Of a stretch of DNA of 64,000 bases, positions 8,898 to 17,746 are shown in pieces. A model generated the notes under the pieces. The model had not been told where the DNA came from. It ran no database searches and was given only the letters and a program-made list of their open reading frames with translations. The DNA is from Streptomyces agglomeratus (lineage in GTDB: Bacteria; Actinomycetota; Actinomycetes; Streptomycetales; Streptomycetaceae): contig NZ_MEHJ01000001.1 of the NCBI RefSeq assembly GCF_001746415.1, positions 1,054,001 through 1,118,000 on the forward strand, given 5' to 3'. Positions within the stretch are counted from its first letter, which is position 1. The number at the start of each line of letters is the position of its first letter. The position numbers and the translations under genes are program-made.

Positions 8898-8914
8898 ATG
8901 ACATTCGTTGTCAT
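8898..8914. promoter_or_regulatory. Zur-box-like palindrome
   Basis: ATGACATTCGTTGTCAT is an inverted repeat with six-base arms. Read on the minus strand, its core TGACAACGAATGTCA agrees at 11 of 15 positions with the actinomycete Zur consensus TGaaAatgatTttCA. It lies directly upstream of the binding-protein gene and overlaps the last stop base of the methyltransferase gene. It would make the importer/exporter operon zinc-repressed. Confidence 0.6.
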
Positions 8915-9774
8915 TAAGCGGCGGTGGCGGCGCGCCGGACGCACAGGACGTCGTGAGCGTGACCGATCACGTAAGTGCCGTCCGGCCGGGCGAAGTGCCT
9001 GTCCACGTACGCGGCGAGGTCCGCCCGGGCCGGCAGCGGGTCGAGGCCGGGCAGCCCGGGCACGTTGACCATGAACTCCGCCACGTCCACGGCGTCGGCG
9101 AAACAGTCGGTCCGGTACCGCGCATCGAGCGTCTCCAGGGACCAGCCCGCCACCTTCTCCGGTTCCCTCGCTTCGAGCCGGCCGACGGAAGGACGCAGAT
9201 CGAACCGGGTACCGGTGAAGTGCTCGACCATGCGCATGCACGCGTTGTCCGGGCTCTGCAACATGACCAGCAGCGTGCCGCCCGGCGCCACCCAGTGCAG
9301 TACGCGACTGAGCGTGGGCAGCCAGCGGTCCTCCGGCAGGTAGTACAGGACGTGCGAGAGGAGGACCAGGTCCGCTTCCTCCCCGAGGTCGACGCCGTCG
9401 ACGGGCTCGGCCACGACGACGGCGTCCGGGCACACCTCACGCAGCTTCTCCCGCATGGCGGCACTGGGTTCGAGGGCGACCGCACGCTCGAAATGCCGCC
9501 CGAGATGGGCGGTGGTCGCCCCCTCCCCCGCGCCGACGTCCAGGAACACCCGGCGGCGCGCGAGCCTGGAGACGAGGCGGGCCAGGTGGGCGTGGGTGAC
9601 GGCCTTCTCGTCCGTACCGGCCAGGAACAGCTCGAACGCCCGCCGGTACGCGGCGGTGGAGACGTCCAGTACGCGTACGGGACCGGAGTCCGCCGCAGAC
9701 GAGGGCCGCGACGACGGCGACCAGGACGGCGAAGACGGTGAACGTGGTGAAGACGGTGTAGACGACGTAGACAC
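8914..9774 (-). CDS. Class I SAM-dependent methyltransferase
   Basis: About 286 residues. The SAM-binding motif I is VFLDVGAGEGATTAHLG, followed by VALEPSAAM (motif II acidic end) and a downstream ADLVLLSHVLYYLPED motif. The mature core seems to begin near LDVSTAAYRRAFELFLAGTDEKAV; about 45 low-complexity Ser/Pro residues before that come from a simple repeat. The GTG at 9774 has GGAAGG seven bases upstream; an in-frame ATG at 9798 is possible. It precedes the Zur-like operator and importer operon on the same strand, 71 bases from the binding-protein gene. Whether it modifies the imported or exported compound is unknown. Confidence 0.72.
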   Translation of the reverse strand: MSTSSTPSSPRSPSSPSWSPSSRPSSAADSGPVRVLDVSTAAYRRAFELFLAGTDEKAVTHAHLARLVSRLARRRVFLDVGAGEGATTAHLGRHFERAVALEPSAAMREKLREVCPDAVVVAEPVDGVDLGEEADLVLLSHVLYYLPEDRWLPTLSRVLHWVAPGGTLLVMLQSPDNACMRMVEHFTGTRFDLRPSVGRLEAREPEKVAGWSLETLDARYRTDCFADAVDVAEFMVNVPGLPGLDPLPARADLAAYVDRHFARPDGTYVIGHAHDVLCVRRAATAA

Positions 9775-10032
9775 AGGCGGCCCTTCCCTCGGTTTCATGG
9801 CGGGGCCATGGCACCTCGTCGCGGCCCACTCGGCCCGCATAGACGTTCCTGCCCGCGCGTCGCCGCTCCGTCGGGCGCCGGTCCGGCGCAACGCCGGGAT
9901 CCCGTACCGGCGGGCATCTGTCCCCCACGCCCCTTTCCGGGCTTAAATGTGACCCCTGAACGGCTCACCAGCAGCCATGGCATCGGCGGCGCGCGGTTCG
10001 CCCGGTTTGTGCGGGAGGTGTACAAAGAGGTC

Positions 10033-12734
10033 ATGGCCGGACGCAACGGCCGCCCGCGCTCGGTTTTGCGGATGCGAACTGTCGCCGGTCAGGTCTTTCT
10101 CCTCCAGGTGGCGATCGTCGTCCTGCTCGTGGCCAGCGCCATGGCGGTTCTGGTTCTGCAGTCCCGGAGCGACAGCGAACGAGAGGCCCGCAACCGGTCG
10201 GTCGCCGTCGCCGAGACCTTCGCCAACGCACCCGGTATCGAGGAGGACCTGAAGAGTCCCGATCCGACCGCGGAGCTGCAAGGTCCGGCCGAGAAAGCCC
10301 GTAAGCGCTCCGGAGTTGACTTCATCGTCGTACTCAACCGGGACGGAACCCGCTACACGCACCCCCTTCCCGACCGGATCGGGAAGAAGTTCGTCGGCAA
10401 TCTGGAGCCCGCGCTGGCGGGCCGCGTCGTCACCGAGAAGATCATCGGCACGATCGGTCCCCTCGTACAGGCCCAGGTTCCCGTCGTCGGCCGTGACGGC
10501 TCCGTCATCGGTGTGGTGTCCGCCGGTATCACCATCGAGAAGGTCAGCGGCGTCGTCGAAGAGCAGATCCCGCTGCTGTTCGGTGCCGCCGCCGCCGTAC
10601 TGCTCCTGGCCACGGGCGGGACGGCCCTGGTGAGCCGACGGTTGCGCCGCCAGACGGGCGGCCTCGGGCCCGCCGAGATGACCCGGATGTACGAACACCA
10701 CGACGCCGTTCTGCACGCCGTGCGCGAGGGCGTGCTCATCGTCGGCGGCGACGGCCGTCTGCTGCTCGCCAACGACGAGGCGCGCCGCCTGCTCGGTCTG
10801 CCGAACGACGTGGAGGGACGCCCCGTCAGCGACCTTGGCCTCGACGCCGGGACCGCCCGGCTGCTTGCCTCCGGCCACCACGTGACCGACGAGGTGTACC
10901 CGGTCGGGGACCGCCTGCTCGCCGTCAACCAGCGGACCACGGACCAGCACGGCGGGCCGCCGGGAAGCGTCACCACGCTGCGGGACACCACCGAGCTCCG
11001 GGCCCTCTCCGGAAAGGCCGACGTGGCGCGGGAGCGCCTGAAGCTGCTGTACGACGCCGGAACGGAGATCGGCACCACTCTCGATGTGGTGCGCACCTGC
11101 GAGGAGCTGACGGAGTTCGCCGCCGCCCGTTTCGCCGACTACGCCACCGTCGACCTGGTGGAGGCCGTACTGCGCAGCGAGGAGCCGACCGCCACCAGCA
11201 GCACGGGGGTCGACCTGCGCCGGGTGGCGTTCAGCGGCCTGAGCGCGGAGACGTCGCTCTACCCGCTCGGAAAAACGATCCGGTTCGTGCCGTCCACGCC
11301 GGTCGGGTTCAGCCTCGGCAAGGGTGAGGCGGTCCTCCAGGCACACCTCGCCGGCTTCACCGGCTGGCAGGAGCAGGACCCGGAGCGGGCCCGTCGGCTC
11401 GTCGAGCACGGCATCCACTCGATGATCGCGGTGCCGCTGCGCGCCCGGGGCGTCATTCTCGGCCTGGCCATCTTCTGGCGCTCCCAGAAGCCGGAGCCCT
11501 TCGAGGAGGAGGACCTGTCCGTCGCCGAGGAACTGGTGGCCCGCGCAGCGGTGAGCGTCGACAACGCCCGCCGCTACACGCGCGAGCACACCATGGCGGT
11601 GACGCTCCAGCGCAGTCTGCTGCCCCGCGGCCTGCCGGAACAGAACGCCGTCGACGTGGCCTTCCGCTATCTGCCCGCCCAGGCGGGCCTCGGCGGGCTC
11701 GGCGGCGTCGGCGGGGACTGGTTCGACATCATCCCGCTGCCGGGCGCCCGCGTGGCGCTCGTCGTGGGCGACGTCGTGGGGCACGGGCTCCACGCGGCCG
11801 CCACGATGGGGCGGCTGCGTACCGCCGTCCACAACTTCTCCACCCTGGACCTGCCGCCCGACGAACTCCTGTGGCACCTCGACGAACTGGTCGCCCGTAT
11901 CGACCAGGACGAGACCGGCGACAACGCGGACGCGGGCGTCACCGGAGCCACCTGTCTGTACGCGATCTACGATCCGGTCAGCGGGCACTGCACCATGGCG
12001 CGGGCCGGCCACCTCCAGCCGGCGATCGTCCGTCCGGACGGTACGACGGTCTTCGCGAACGTGCCGGGGGGCCCGCCGCTCGGACTCGGCGGGCTGCCCT
12101 TCGAGACGCTGGACGTGAAGCTCCCCGAGGACAGCCGTCTGGTCCTCTACACCGACGGGCTCGTCGAGGACCGGGACCGCGACATCGACGAGGGGCTGGC
12201 GCTCCTGCGGCGTACGCTCGACGACCACGCCGGCCGGACGCCGGAGGAGACGTGCGAGGAGGTGCTCGCCGCGATGCTGCCCGAGCGGCAGCGCGACGAC
12301 ATCGCCCTGCTCGTCAGCCGTACCCGCGTCCTGGACTCGAGCCGGGTGGCCGACTGGGACGTGCCGCCCGATCCGTCGGCCGTGGCACGGGTGCGGGCGG
12401 CGGTGACGGCCAAGCTGACCGAATGGGACCTGGCGGAGGAGGCGTTCACCACCGAGCTGATCCTCAGCGAGCTGGTCACCAACGCCATTCGCTACGCGGC
12501 CGGGCCGATCCGGGTACGGCTGATCCGGGACCGCAGCCTGATCTGCGAGGTCTCGGACGGCAGCAGCACCTCGCCGCACCTGCGCCAGGCGGCGAACACG
12601 GACGAGGGGGGCCGCGGCCTCTTTCTCGTCGCGCAGTTCGCCGACCGCTGGGGAACCCGGTACACCGGGGACGGCAAGGTCATCTGGACCGAGCAGCCCC
12701 TGCCGGACGGCCGGCCGCCGCCGGCCGTCCGTGA
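10033..12734 (+). CDS. SpoIIE-type PP2C phosphatase with Cache, PAS, GAF and HATPase domains (stop codon out of frame)
   Basis: About 900 residues of recognisable protein. In order: membrane segment (VAGQVFLLQVAIVVLLVA), extracellular single-Cache-like sensor, second membrane segment, PAS (MYEHHDAVLHAVREGVLIV), GAF (about 340-530), PP2C/SpoIIE phosphatase (GGDWFDIIPL, VGDVVGHG, YTDGLVEDR, RDDIALLV), and a C-terminal RsbW-like HATPase (ELVTNAIRYA, EGGRGLFLV). It probably tunes an anti-sigma/anti-anti-sigma switch. The frame has no stop after the conserved end and stays open to 14403, antisense to the next gene; a TGA at 12732-12734, inside the terminator hairpin, is one base out of frame. I give that as the likely true end. 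A paralogue lies at 37760. Confidence 0.8.
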
Positions 12735-12749
12735 GGCGGCCGGCGGCGG
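12715..12749. terminator. Strong bidirectional hairpin between convergent genes
   Basis: CCGCCGCCGGCCG and CGGCCGGCGGCGG are perfect 13-bp complementary arms around a nine-base loop. It lies between the end of the PP2C protein and the stop of the minus-strand gene at 12775, where a shared terminator is expected. Confidence 0.75.
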
Positions 12750-12774
12750 GGGCGGTGGCCGGGTGCCGTGCGCG

Positions 12775-14358
12775 TCAGTCCCGGTCCCCGTCGCGCACCG
12801 CGACGATGCCGTTGAAGACGCCGACGTACGCGGTTCCGTCGGGGCCGATGGTGACGGGCGCCCAGTTGTTGTCGTACGCCGGGCCCGTGCCGGTGAGCTG
12901 CCGCCAGCGGGTCTTTCCCGTACGGAAGTCGACGGCTGTCAGGTACCAGGCGTCGATGCCGAGGGCGTTCGGCTCCTTCGCGTAGAAGTAGAGCAGTCCG
13001 TTCGCGGTGGAGAGCTTGGGAACGGTGGACGGCGACCGTACGCCGCTCTCCCAGACGGTGTCGCAGCCGCTGCCGTTCTCGCGTACGTCGATGCGCGTGG
13101 CGCCGCCCGTGACGCTGCGGCCGAGGAGCAGCGAGGACGGGTTCTCGTATCCGTAATTGTTCTCGACGACCAGGCTGTTGCCCCAGCTGATGAGGGAGTT
13201 GTCGGTGGTGGACTTGCCCGCGGCGAAGACCGGCACCTTGCAGACCAGCCGGTCGTTCCCGGGAACGTTCGTTCCGCGCCGGTAGACGAGGACGTTCATC
13301 CGGTCGTCGGCGTTGTCCGTGATCGCTACGTAGCCGTCGCCGAACAGGTCGGGCGTGGTGCCCGATCCCTGGTTGACGGAGCCCGGTTTGGTGCCCGTTC
13401 CCCGGTCGTACGTCTGACGCCACTGCACCCGGGGTGTGCCGTCGGCGTCCGCGCGGAAGCTGTAGAGGGCGTGGTCGGAGACGATCGAGACGCCGTCCTC
13501 GGCGACCGAGAAGGAGTTCTGGATCTCCTCCCCTTCCAGCCGGATCGCGCGGATTCGGGACGTCCGGGGGTCGACCGTGCCGACGAGGCCGAGCCGGGTC
13601 ACCCACCAGATGCGCCCCTGCCAGTCGGGCATGACGGAGGTCACGGGGTCGCACGTCCCGCTGGGGCGGAGGTTCGTCCACGTCACGCAGTCGTGCGGGA
13701 CGTGCGCGGTGAGGTCCCAGTCGTCCTCGACGACGAAGCGCCGGCCACCGTCAGCCGTCCGCTCCTGCGCGATCAGGAGCACGTGCTGGCGCGAGTCGGC
13801 GAGCACCACCCGGTCCTGGTCGTCGAGGTAGAAGTACGCACCGCCGGAGGTGTCCTTGAAGATCTTCTCGAAGTCGAGCCGGGTGATGGCCTCCACCGTC
13901 GACGAACGCTGCGGCAGCTTGTACTCGGCGAGGGTGGCGAGCGTTCGCGGGTGCAGCAGTTTGAGCAGGAAGCCCTGGAAGGTGCCGCAGACGGTGATCA
14001 GGCGGCCCGCCGCGTCGAAGGTGGCGGTCGCGCACTCGCCGCCCAGTGCGGCGATCCGTTCACTGGTGACCCGCGGGTCGCGTCCCAGGGGGCCCGGGTA
14101 CGGGTGGGTGCCGCTGCCCGCCGCGTCGGCGTGCATGCCACTGCGGCCGTTCGGGGCGAGGTGGGGGTGCTGAGGAGGTGCGTCGCCGGGAACCGGCCGC
14201 GCGGTCGCCGGCTCGCCCTCGTACGAGCTGACGAGCCGGTGACCGGGCGCCTTGGGTATCTCCTCGGCGTTGACGGCGCCGGCCGGCAGGACCGCCGGGA
14301 CGACGAGGGCGAGAGCGAGGGCCAGGACGCGGGCGTGCGCTCTGTAGGACCGGGACAT
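12775..14358 (-). CDS. Secreted protein of unknown function, PQQ-like beta-propeller look
   Basis: About 527 residues with a signal peptide (ARVLALALALVVPAVLPAGAVNA). Repeated strand motifs such as GRLITVCGTF, GRIWWVTRLGLVGTVD, DGVSIVSDHALYSF, NSLVVENNYGYEN and DGTAYVGVFNGIVAV suggest a propeller of the PQQ-binding-like type, but no catalytic residues can be named. The ATG at 14358 follows AAGGAG four bases upstream. It is transcribed alone and convergent with the PP2C gene. Confidence 0.7.
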   Translation of the reverse strand: MSRSYRAHARVLALALALVVPAVLPAGAVNAEEIPKAPGHRLVSSYEGEPATARPVPGDAPPQHPHLAPNGRSGMHADAAGSGTHPYPGPLGRDPRVTSERIAALGGECATATFDAAGRLITVCGTFQGFLLKLLHPRTLATLAEYKLPQRSSTVEAITRLDFEKIFKDTSGGAYFYLDDQDRVVLADSRQHVLLIAQERTADGGRRFVVEDDWDLTAHVPHDCVTWTNLRPSGTCDPVTSVMPDWQGRIWWVTRLGLVGTVDPRTSRIRAIRLEGEEIQNSFSVAEDGVSIVSDHALYSFRADADGTPRVQWRQTYDRGTGTKPGSVNQGSGTTPDLFGDGYVAITDNADDRMNVLVYRRGTNVPGNDRLVCKVPVFAAGKSTTDNSLISWGNSLVVENNYGYENPSSLLLGRSVTGGATRIDVRENGSGCDTVWESGVRSPSTVPKLSTANGLLYFYAKEPNALGIDAWYLTAVDFRTGKTRWRQLTGTGPAYDNNWAPVTIGPDGTAYVGVFNGIVAVRDGDRD

Positions 14359-14511
14359 CGGGCTCCTTCGACGGGGGCTGGTCGCGCCGCCGCCAGACGC
14401 TAGAGCCGGCCCCTCGAAGTGTCCATGGAAAGCCGCCCGGTTTCATCACCCCGCCATCGGCGTGACGGTCCCGTCATCCGCGCGCAATGTCGCGGCGCGC
14501 GGAGGCGGTCG

Positions 14512-14706
14512 TCAGGGCCGGATGTCGCCGACCACGTCGGCGGTGGCGGCGATCCCGTTCTGGATAGTCGGCCCCATGCTCGTACCGGCCAGGAAGAAGC
14601 CGAGCAGGGCGCAGACCAGTGCGTGGGAGACCTTCAGTCCCCCGTTGCGCAGGAAGATCACCGCGAGAATGAGCAGCAGCAGCACCAACGAGATCGAAAT
14701 GGCCAT
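14512..14706 (-). CDS. Small membrane protein, 64 residues
   Basis: The sequence MAISISLVLLLLILAVIF forms one strong membrane helix; a second hydrophobic stretch (HALVCALLGFFLAGTSMG) follows, then a TIQNGIAATADVVGDIRP tail. The ATG at 14706 has an excellent GGAGGAGGT five bases upstream, which supports a real gene. I recognise no function; conserved small proteins with an LRNGGLK-SHALVC core are common in streptomycetes. Confidence 0.75.
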   Translation of the reverse strand: MAISISLVLLLLILAVIFLRNGGLKVSHALVCALLGFFLAGTSMGPTIQNGIAATADVVGDIRP

Positions 14707-14777
14707 GGTCAACCTCCTCCGCCGCGCCTGGATTGCGGCATTCGGCCGTCAGTCTGGCGTAGCGGAGGGCCCATCCG

Positions 14778-14796
14778 GGCGGAAGAAGTGTCCGCC
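14778..14796. terminator. Possible short hairpin after the phosphodiesterase gene
   Basis: GGCGGA and TCCGCC form a six-base stem with a seven-base loop, 31 bases after the stop of the gene at 14827 on the minus strand. It is short and may be chance. Confidence 0.3.
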
Positions 14797-14826
14797 GTAC
14801 GGGTGTTGACTGGGTGTGATGACCGG

Positions 14827-15705
14827 TTACGTGTCGTGCCTGTGGCGGGTACGGAGGAAACGCTCCAGGCCGGCGAGGTCGTCGGTGTTGATGTGGTCCA
14901 CGTCCGCGGCGAGCAGTTCGCTCCAGACGGCGTCCCGCGCCGGCCCCGGCAGGTCGGGCGTGGCCCAGAACCGGACGCGCTGCCGGCGCCGGTGGGCTGT
15001 TGAGACGATGGCGCGCAGTTTCGTCCGTTCGGCCTCGGGGAACGGCCCGGTGCCCTGCCAGGTGAAGCTGTGCGTCCAGTTGCCGCTGATCAGCGGGATG
15101 AGGGAGGCGGGGGCGGGGTCCGCGGCGCCGAGGTCGTCGAGCCGCCCGTCGTAGAAGGCGTAACGCGTCCGCTGGGCCTCCATGGGGACACGGGCGGCAC
15201 GGTCGCCGGAGACGACGGGGGTGACCGCGCCGGGGCGTGCACGGCCGTGCGTGTACGTGCTCAGCATGTGGCGGTGGCGGCGCAGCTGGCGGTGAAGTTC
15301 GAGGTAGGCAGCGGCGCCGTCGTTCTTGATGTCGATGAGCAGCTGCACCGGACGCCGGTGTCCGCGGTACACGGAGCCGTGGTTGGCCCTGACACGGGCC
15401 GCGAGCGGGGCCAGGTAGAGCGATTCGAGGGTGCGGGAGGGGTCGAGGTCGACCGGGTCGTGGGCGACGAGGAGTTGTCCGTCGACGAGGAAGATGTCCG
15501 CCTCGACGCTTGTGAAGCCGTGGGAGAGCGCGTCGAGGAGGGGACGCTCGTGCTCGTAGTCGTTGTGCGCGTGGGCACGGCGCAGCGGGCTCGGCCCGGG
15601 CTTCCGCTCGGCGGCCCGGGCGTACGCGGGAACGGCGACGGTTCCCGCGAGGGCGGCGGCGAGCGTGGTGACGGCTCTGCGACGGGTGGGCGCGGCGACG
15701 GCCAT
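14827..15705 (-). CDS. Secreted PLC/GDPD-like phosphodiesterase, Tat signal
   Basis: About 292 residues. The N-terminus TRRRAVTTLAAALAG looks like a twin-arginine signal. The core HAHNDYEHERPLLDALSHGFTSVEADIFL, followed by LLVAHDP, has the two histidines and the E-D pair of the TIM-barrel glycerophosphodiester phosphodiesterase / PI-specific phospholipase C superfamily. A late DHINTDD segment also fits GDPD-like proteins. It would act outside the cell on a phosphodiester of glycerol or inositol. The ATG at 15705 is the first in frame. Confidence 0.78.
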   Translation of the reverse strand: MAVAAPTRRRAVTTLAAALAGTVAVPAYARAAERKPGPSPLRRAHAHNDYEHERPLLDALSHGFTSVEADIFLVDGQLLVAHDPVDLDPSRTLESLYLAPLAARVRANHGSVYRGHRRPVQLLIDIKNDGAAAYLELHRQLRRHRHMLSTYTHGRARPGAVTPVVSGDRAARVPMEAQRTRYAFYDGRLDDLGAADPAPASLIPLISGNWTHSFTWQGTGPFPEAERTKLRAIVSTAHRRRQRVRFWATPDLPGPARDAVWSELLAADVDHINTDDLAGLERFLRTRHRHDT

Positions 15706-15885
15706 GGTGCCTCCGGTGGTGTACGGGGCGTTCGGGACTCCGGCGAGTATCCGCTCCGTACACCGTCAAGAGGCAGGGCCCGGACAAGAGTTCGGCCATC
15801 CGTCGCCAGGGGTTCAGGGGCCTGCGCGCACGCATGACGCCGCGTGGGGGGGCTGCCGGAGTCCCCGTGGTTCCCTCGGTCCGGC

Positions 15886-16545
15886 TCAGGCGGCCGCGAC
15901 GTCCTCCCAGCGGACCGTGCGGTCGCACCAGCGCTCCAGGAGGACGCGGTCGTGGCCGACGGCCAGCAGGCCGGCGCCGTGCTCGAGCCGGTACTCCTCC
16001 ACCACCGCGACCAGGGCCGCCGTCGTCGACGCGTCCAGCATCGCCGTCATCTCGTCGCACACCAGCCAGCGCGGCCGCAGTACCAGGGCGCGCGCCAGGC
16101 AGGCGCGTTGGAGCTGGCCGTCGCTCACCTCGTGCGGGCGCCGGCCGAGGAGGTCGTCGCCGAGGCCCACGGTGCGGGACAGTTCGCGCACGGCGGTGGC
16201 CGCTTCGGCACGCCGTCCGGTGGCGCGCAGCGGTTCGGCGATCAGGTCGCGCAGGCTCAGCCGGGGGTCGGCGGACAGCCGGGGCTGCTGGAAGACCACA
16301 CCGATCGCGGTGCGCTGTTCGCGCGGGGCCCGGTGACGCCAGCCCGTGACGGGGCGGCCGTCGAGGGTGACGGTGCCGGCGTCGGGGCGGTGCAGCAGCG
16401 CGGCGACCCGGGCGAGCGTCGATTTGCCGCAGCCGCTCGGTCCGAGCAGTCCGACCGCCTCACCCGGCGCGACGACGAGGTGCGCGTCGCGTACGACCGG
16501 CTTCCCGCGCTCGTAGCCCGCGGTGACGGCGTCGAGTTCAAGCAC
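15886..16545 (-). CDS. nikE: Nickel-type ABC transporter ATP-binding protein
   Basis: About 219 residues. Walker A is GPSGCGKST. The signature is unusual, VSDGQLQRA instead of LSGGQ, and Walker B is LVCDEMTAMLD with Met in place of the usual Pro. The switch His lies in VGHDR. It is the last gene of a five-gene operon behind a Nur box. The GTG at 16545 has GAGGAG seven bases upstream; this start overlaps the preceding gene by eight bases. Symbol follows operon layout (nikABCDE) and the nickel operator, not a direct substrate test. Confidence 0.78.
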   Translation of the reverse strand: MLELDAVTAGYERGKPVVRDAHLVVAPGEAVGLLGPSGCGKSTLARVAALLHRPDAGTVTLDGRPVTGWRHRAPREQRTAIGVVFQQPRLSADPRLSLRDLIAEPLRATGRRAEAATAVRELSRTVGLGDDLLGRRPHEVSDGQLQRACLARALVLRPRWLVCDEMTAMLDASTTAALVAVVEEYRLEHGAGLLAVGHDRVLLERWCDRTVRWEDVAAA

Positions 16546-17746
16546 GGGCACGCTCCTCGGCGGTCGGGTGGTGGCAGGCGGCGCCGCCGGTGAAGTGCGG
16601 CTGTACGGCGCAGGCGTCGGTGGCGTGCGTACAGCGGGCGGCGAAGGCACACCCCGTGGGCAGGTCGCCCAGCTCGGGCGGCATGCCGGGGATCGGTGTG
16701 AAAGCGCGCTCGGGAAGGGCGTTCAGCAGGCCCCGCGCGTAGGGGTGCCTGGGACCGGGCGCTCCGAAGAAGCGGGCGGCGTCCGCGAGTTCGACGATCC
16801 GTCCCGCGTACATCACCGCGACGCGGTCGGCGACGCGCTCGGCGGCCGCGAGATCGTGGGTGATCATCAGCAGGGCGTGCCCCTCGTCGACGTGCCGGCG
16901 CAGCTCGTCGACGGTGCGGTCGACGAGGTCGCGGTCGAGGCCGGTGGTCGGCTCGTCCGCGAGCAGCAGTGGCGCGTCACCGACGAGGGCGAGCGCCGTC
17001 GCGGCGCGTTGCGCGAGTCCGCCGGACAGCTCGTGGGGGTAGCGGTCGAGGTGGTCCAGCGGGAACGCGGCCCGCTCGGCCGCCGCGTGGGCCGCCCCGC
17101 GCAGGTCCTGCTTTCGCGTACCCGTCAGCTCGCGCAGCGTCTCTTGGAGCTGCGTTCCGACGGTCCGTACGGGCGTGAGGTGGGCGGCGGGACTCTGCGG
17201 CACGAGTCCGATACGGCGGCCCCGCACCGTACGCGCCAGGGTGCGTTCGTCGGCGGTGAGGAGGTCGACGTCCCCGAGGAGCGCGGAACCCGCTGTCTGC
17301 GCGTTGCCCGGGAGCAGCCCGAGCAGGGCGGAGGCGAGCACCGACTTGCCGCACCCGCTCTCGCCCACGAGGGCTAGGCATTCTCCCCGCGCCAGGTCGA
17401 AGTCCGCGTCGGTGACGGCGGCGATGTGCCGTCCCCCCCGCATCCGGAACCGCACGGAGAGCCCCCGCACGGACAGCAGGGGCGTCCGGGGGCTTCCTTC
17501 CGGCGCGGACCGGCCGGGGGCGTACACGGTGTTACGGGCGTTCCCGGGAACGCCTGCGGAGGGCTCCATGGAACGCTCCGAAGCAGCACCGTCTCCGCGC
17601 CCCTGGTGAGCGTTCCCTGGAACGGCGTCGGGTGCCACACGGGAACGCTCCGTCGTCCGAGCGTTCCCTGGAACGGCGTCGGGTGCCACACGAGAACGCT
17701 CCGTCGTCGCGGAGGCGGCCGGCTCGGTGTTCTGGGGCGTCGTCAC
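16538..17746 (-). CDS. nikD: Nickel-type ABC transporter ATP-binding protein with repeat-expanded N-terminus
   Basis: About 402 residues, longer than the usual 260-330. The ATPase core begins near residue 80: Walker A GESGCGKS, signature LSGGLAQRA, Walker B LLLADEPTTGLD, switch MITHD, and a C-terminal OppD-type tail with CAFAARCTHATDAC. The GTG at 17746 overlaps the permease stop (GTGA), so translation starts before the repeats. The extra N-terminus contains two 17-residue repeats of TTERSRVAPDAVPGNAR and a third degenerate copy (ERSMEPSAGVPGNAR), encoded by tandem 51-bp DNA repeats. These look like an in-frame insertion that does not touch the catalytic core. Confidence 0.82.
   Translation of the reverse strand: MTTPQNTEPAASATTERSRVAPDAVPGNARTTERSRVAPDAVPGNAHQGRGDGAASERSMEPSAGVPGNARNTVYAPGRSAPEGSPRTPLLSVRGLSVRFRMRGGRHIAAVTDADFDLARGECLALVGESGCGKSVLASALLGLLPGNAQTAGSALLGDVDLLTADERTLARTVRGRRIGLVPQSPAAHLTPVRTVGTQLQETLRELTGTRKQDLRGAAHAAAERAAFPLDHLDRYPHELSGGLAQRAATALALVGDAPLLLADEPTTGLDRDLVDRTVDELRRHVDEGHALLMITHDLAAAERVADRVAVMYAGRIVELADAARFFGAPGPRHPYARGLLNALPERAFTPIPGMPPELGDLPTGCAFAARCTHATDACAVQPHFTGGAACHHPTAEERARA
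17537..17709. repeat. Tandem 51-bp stem-loop repeats inside nikD, plus a degenerate third copy
   Basis: Copies at 17608-17658 and 17659-17709 differ at two bases. Each starts GAGCGTTCCC and ends with its complement (GGGAACGCTC in the first, one mismatch in the second), so each can fold into a hairpin. A third, diverged module at 17537-17584 starts with the 18-bp palindrome GGCGTTCCCGGGAACGCC. The 51-bp length keeps the nikD frame open. Confidence 0.85.

Noticed and set aside
9700..9790. Membrane-helix-like peptide in another frame of the methyltransferase start
   Set aside because: It comes from a simple GAC/GTC-type repeat and no complete small gene with a ribosome site could be defined.
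17608..17709. Possible CRISPR repeats
   Set aside because: Only two full units with no spacers between them, and they lie in frame inside nikD.
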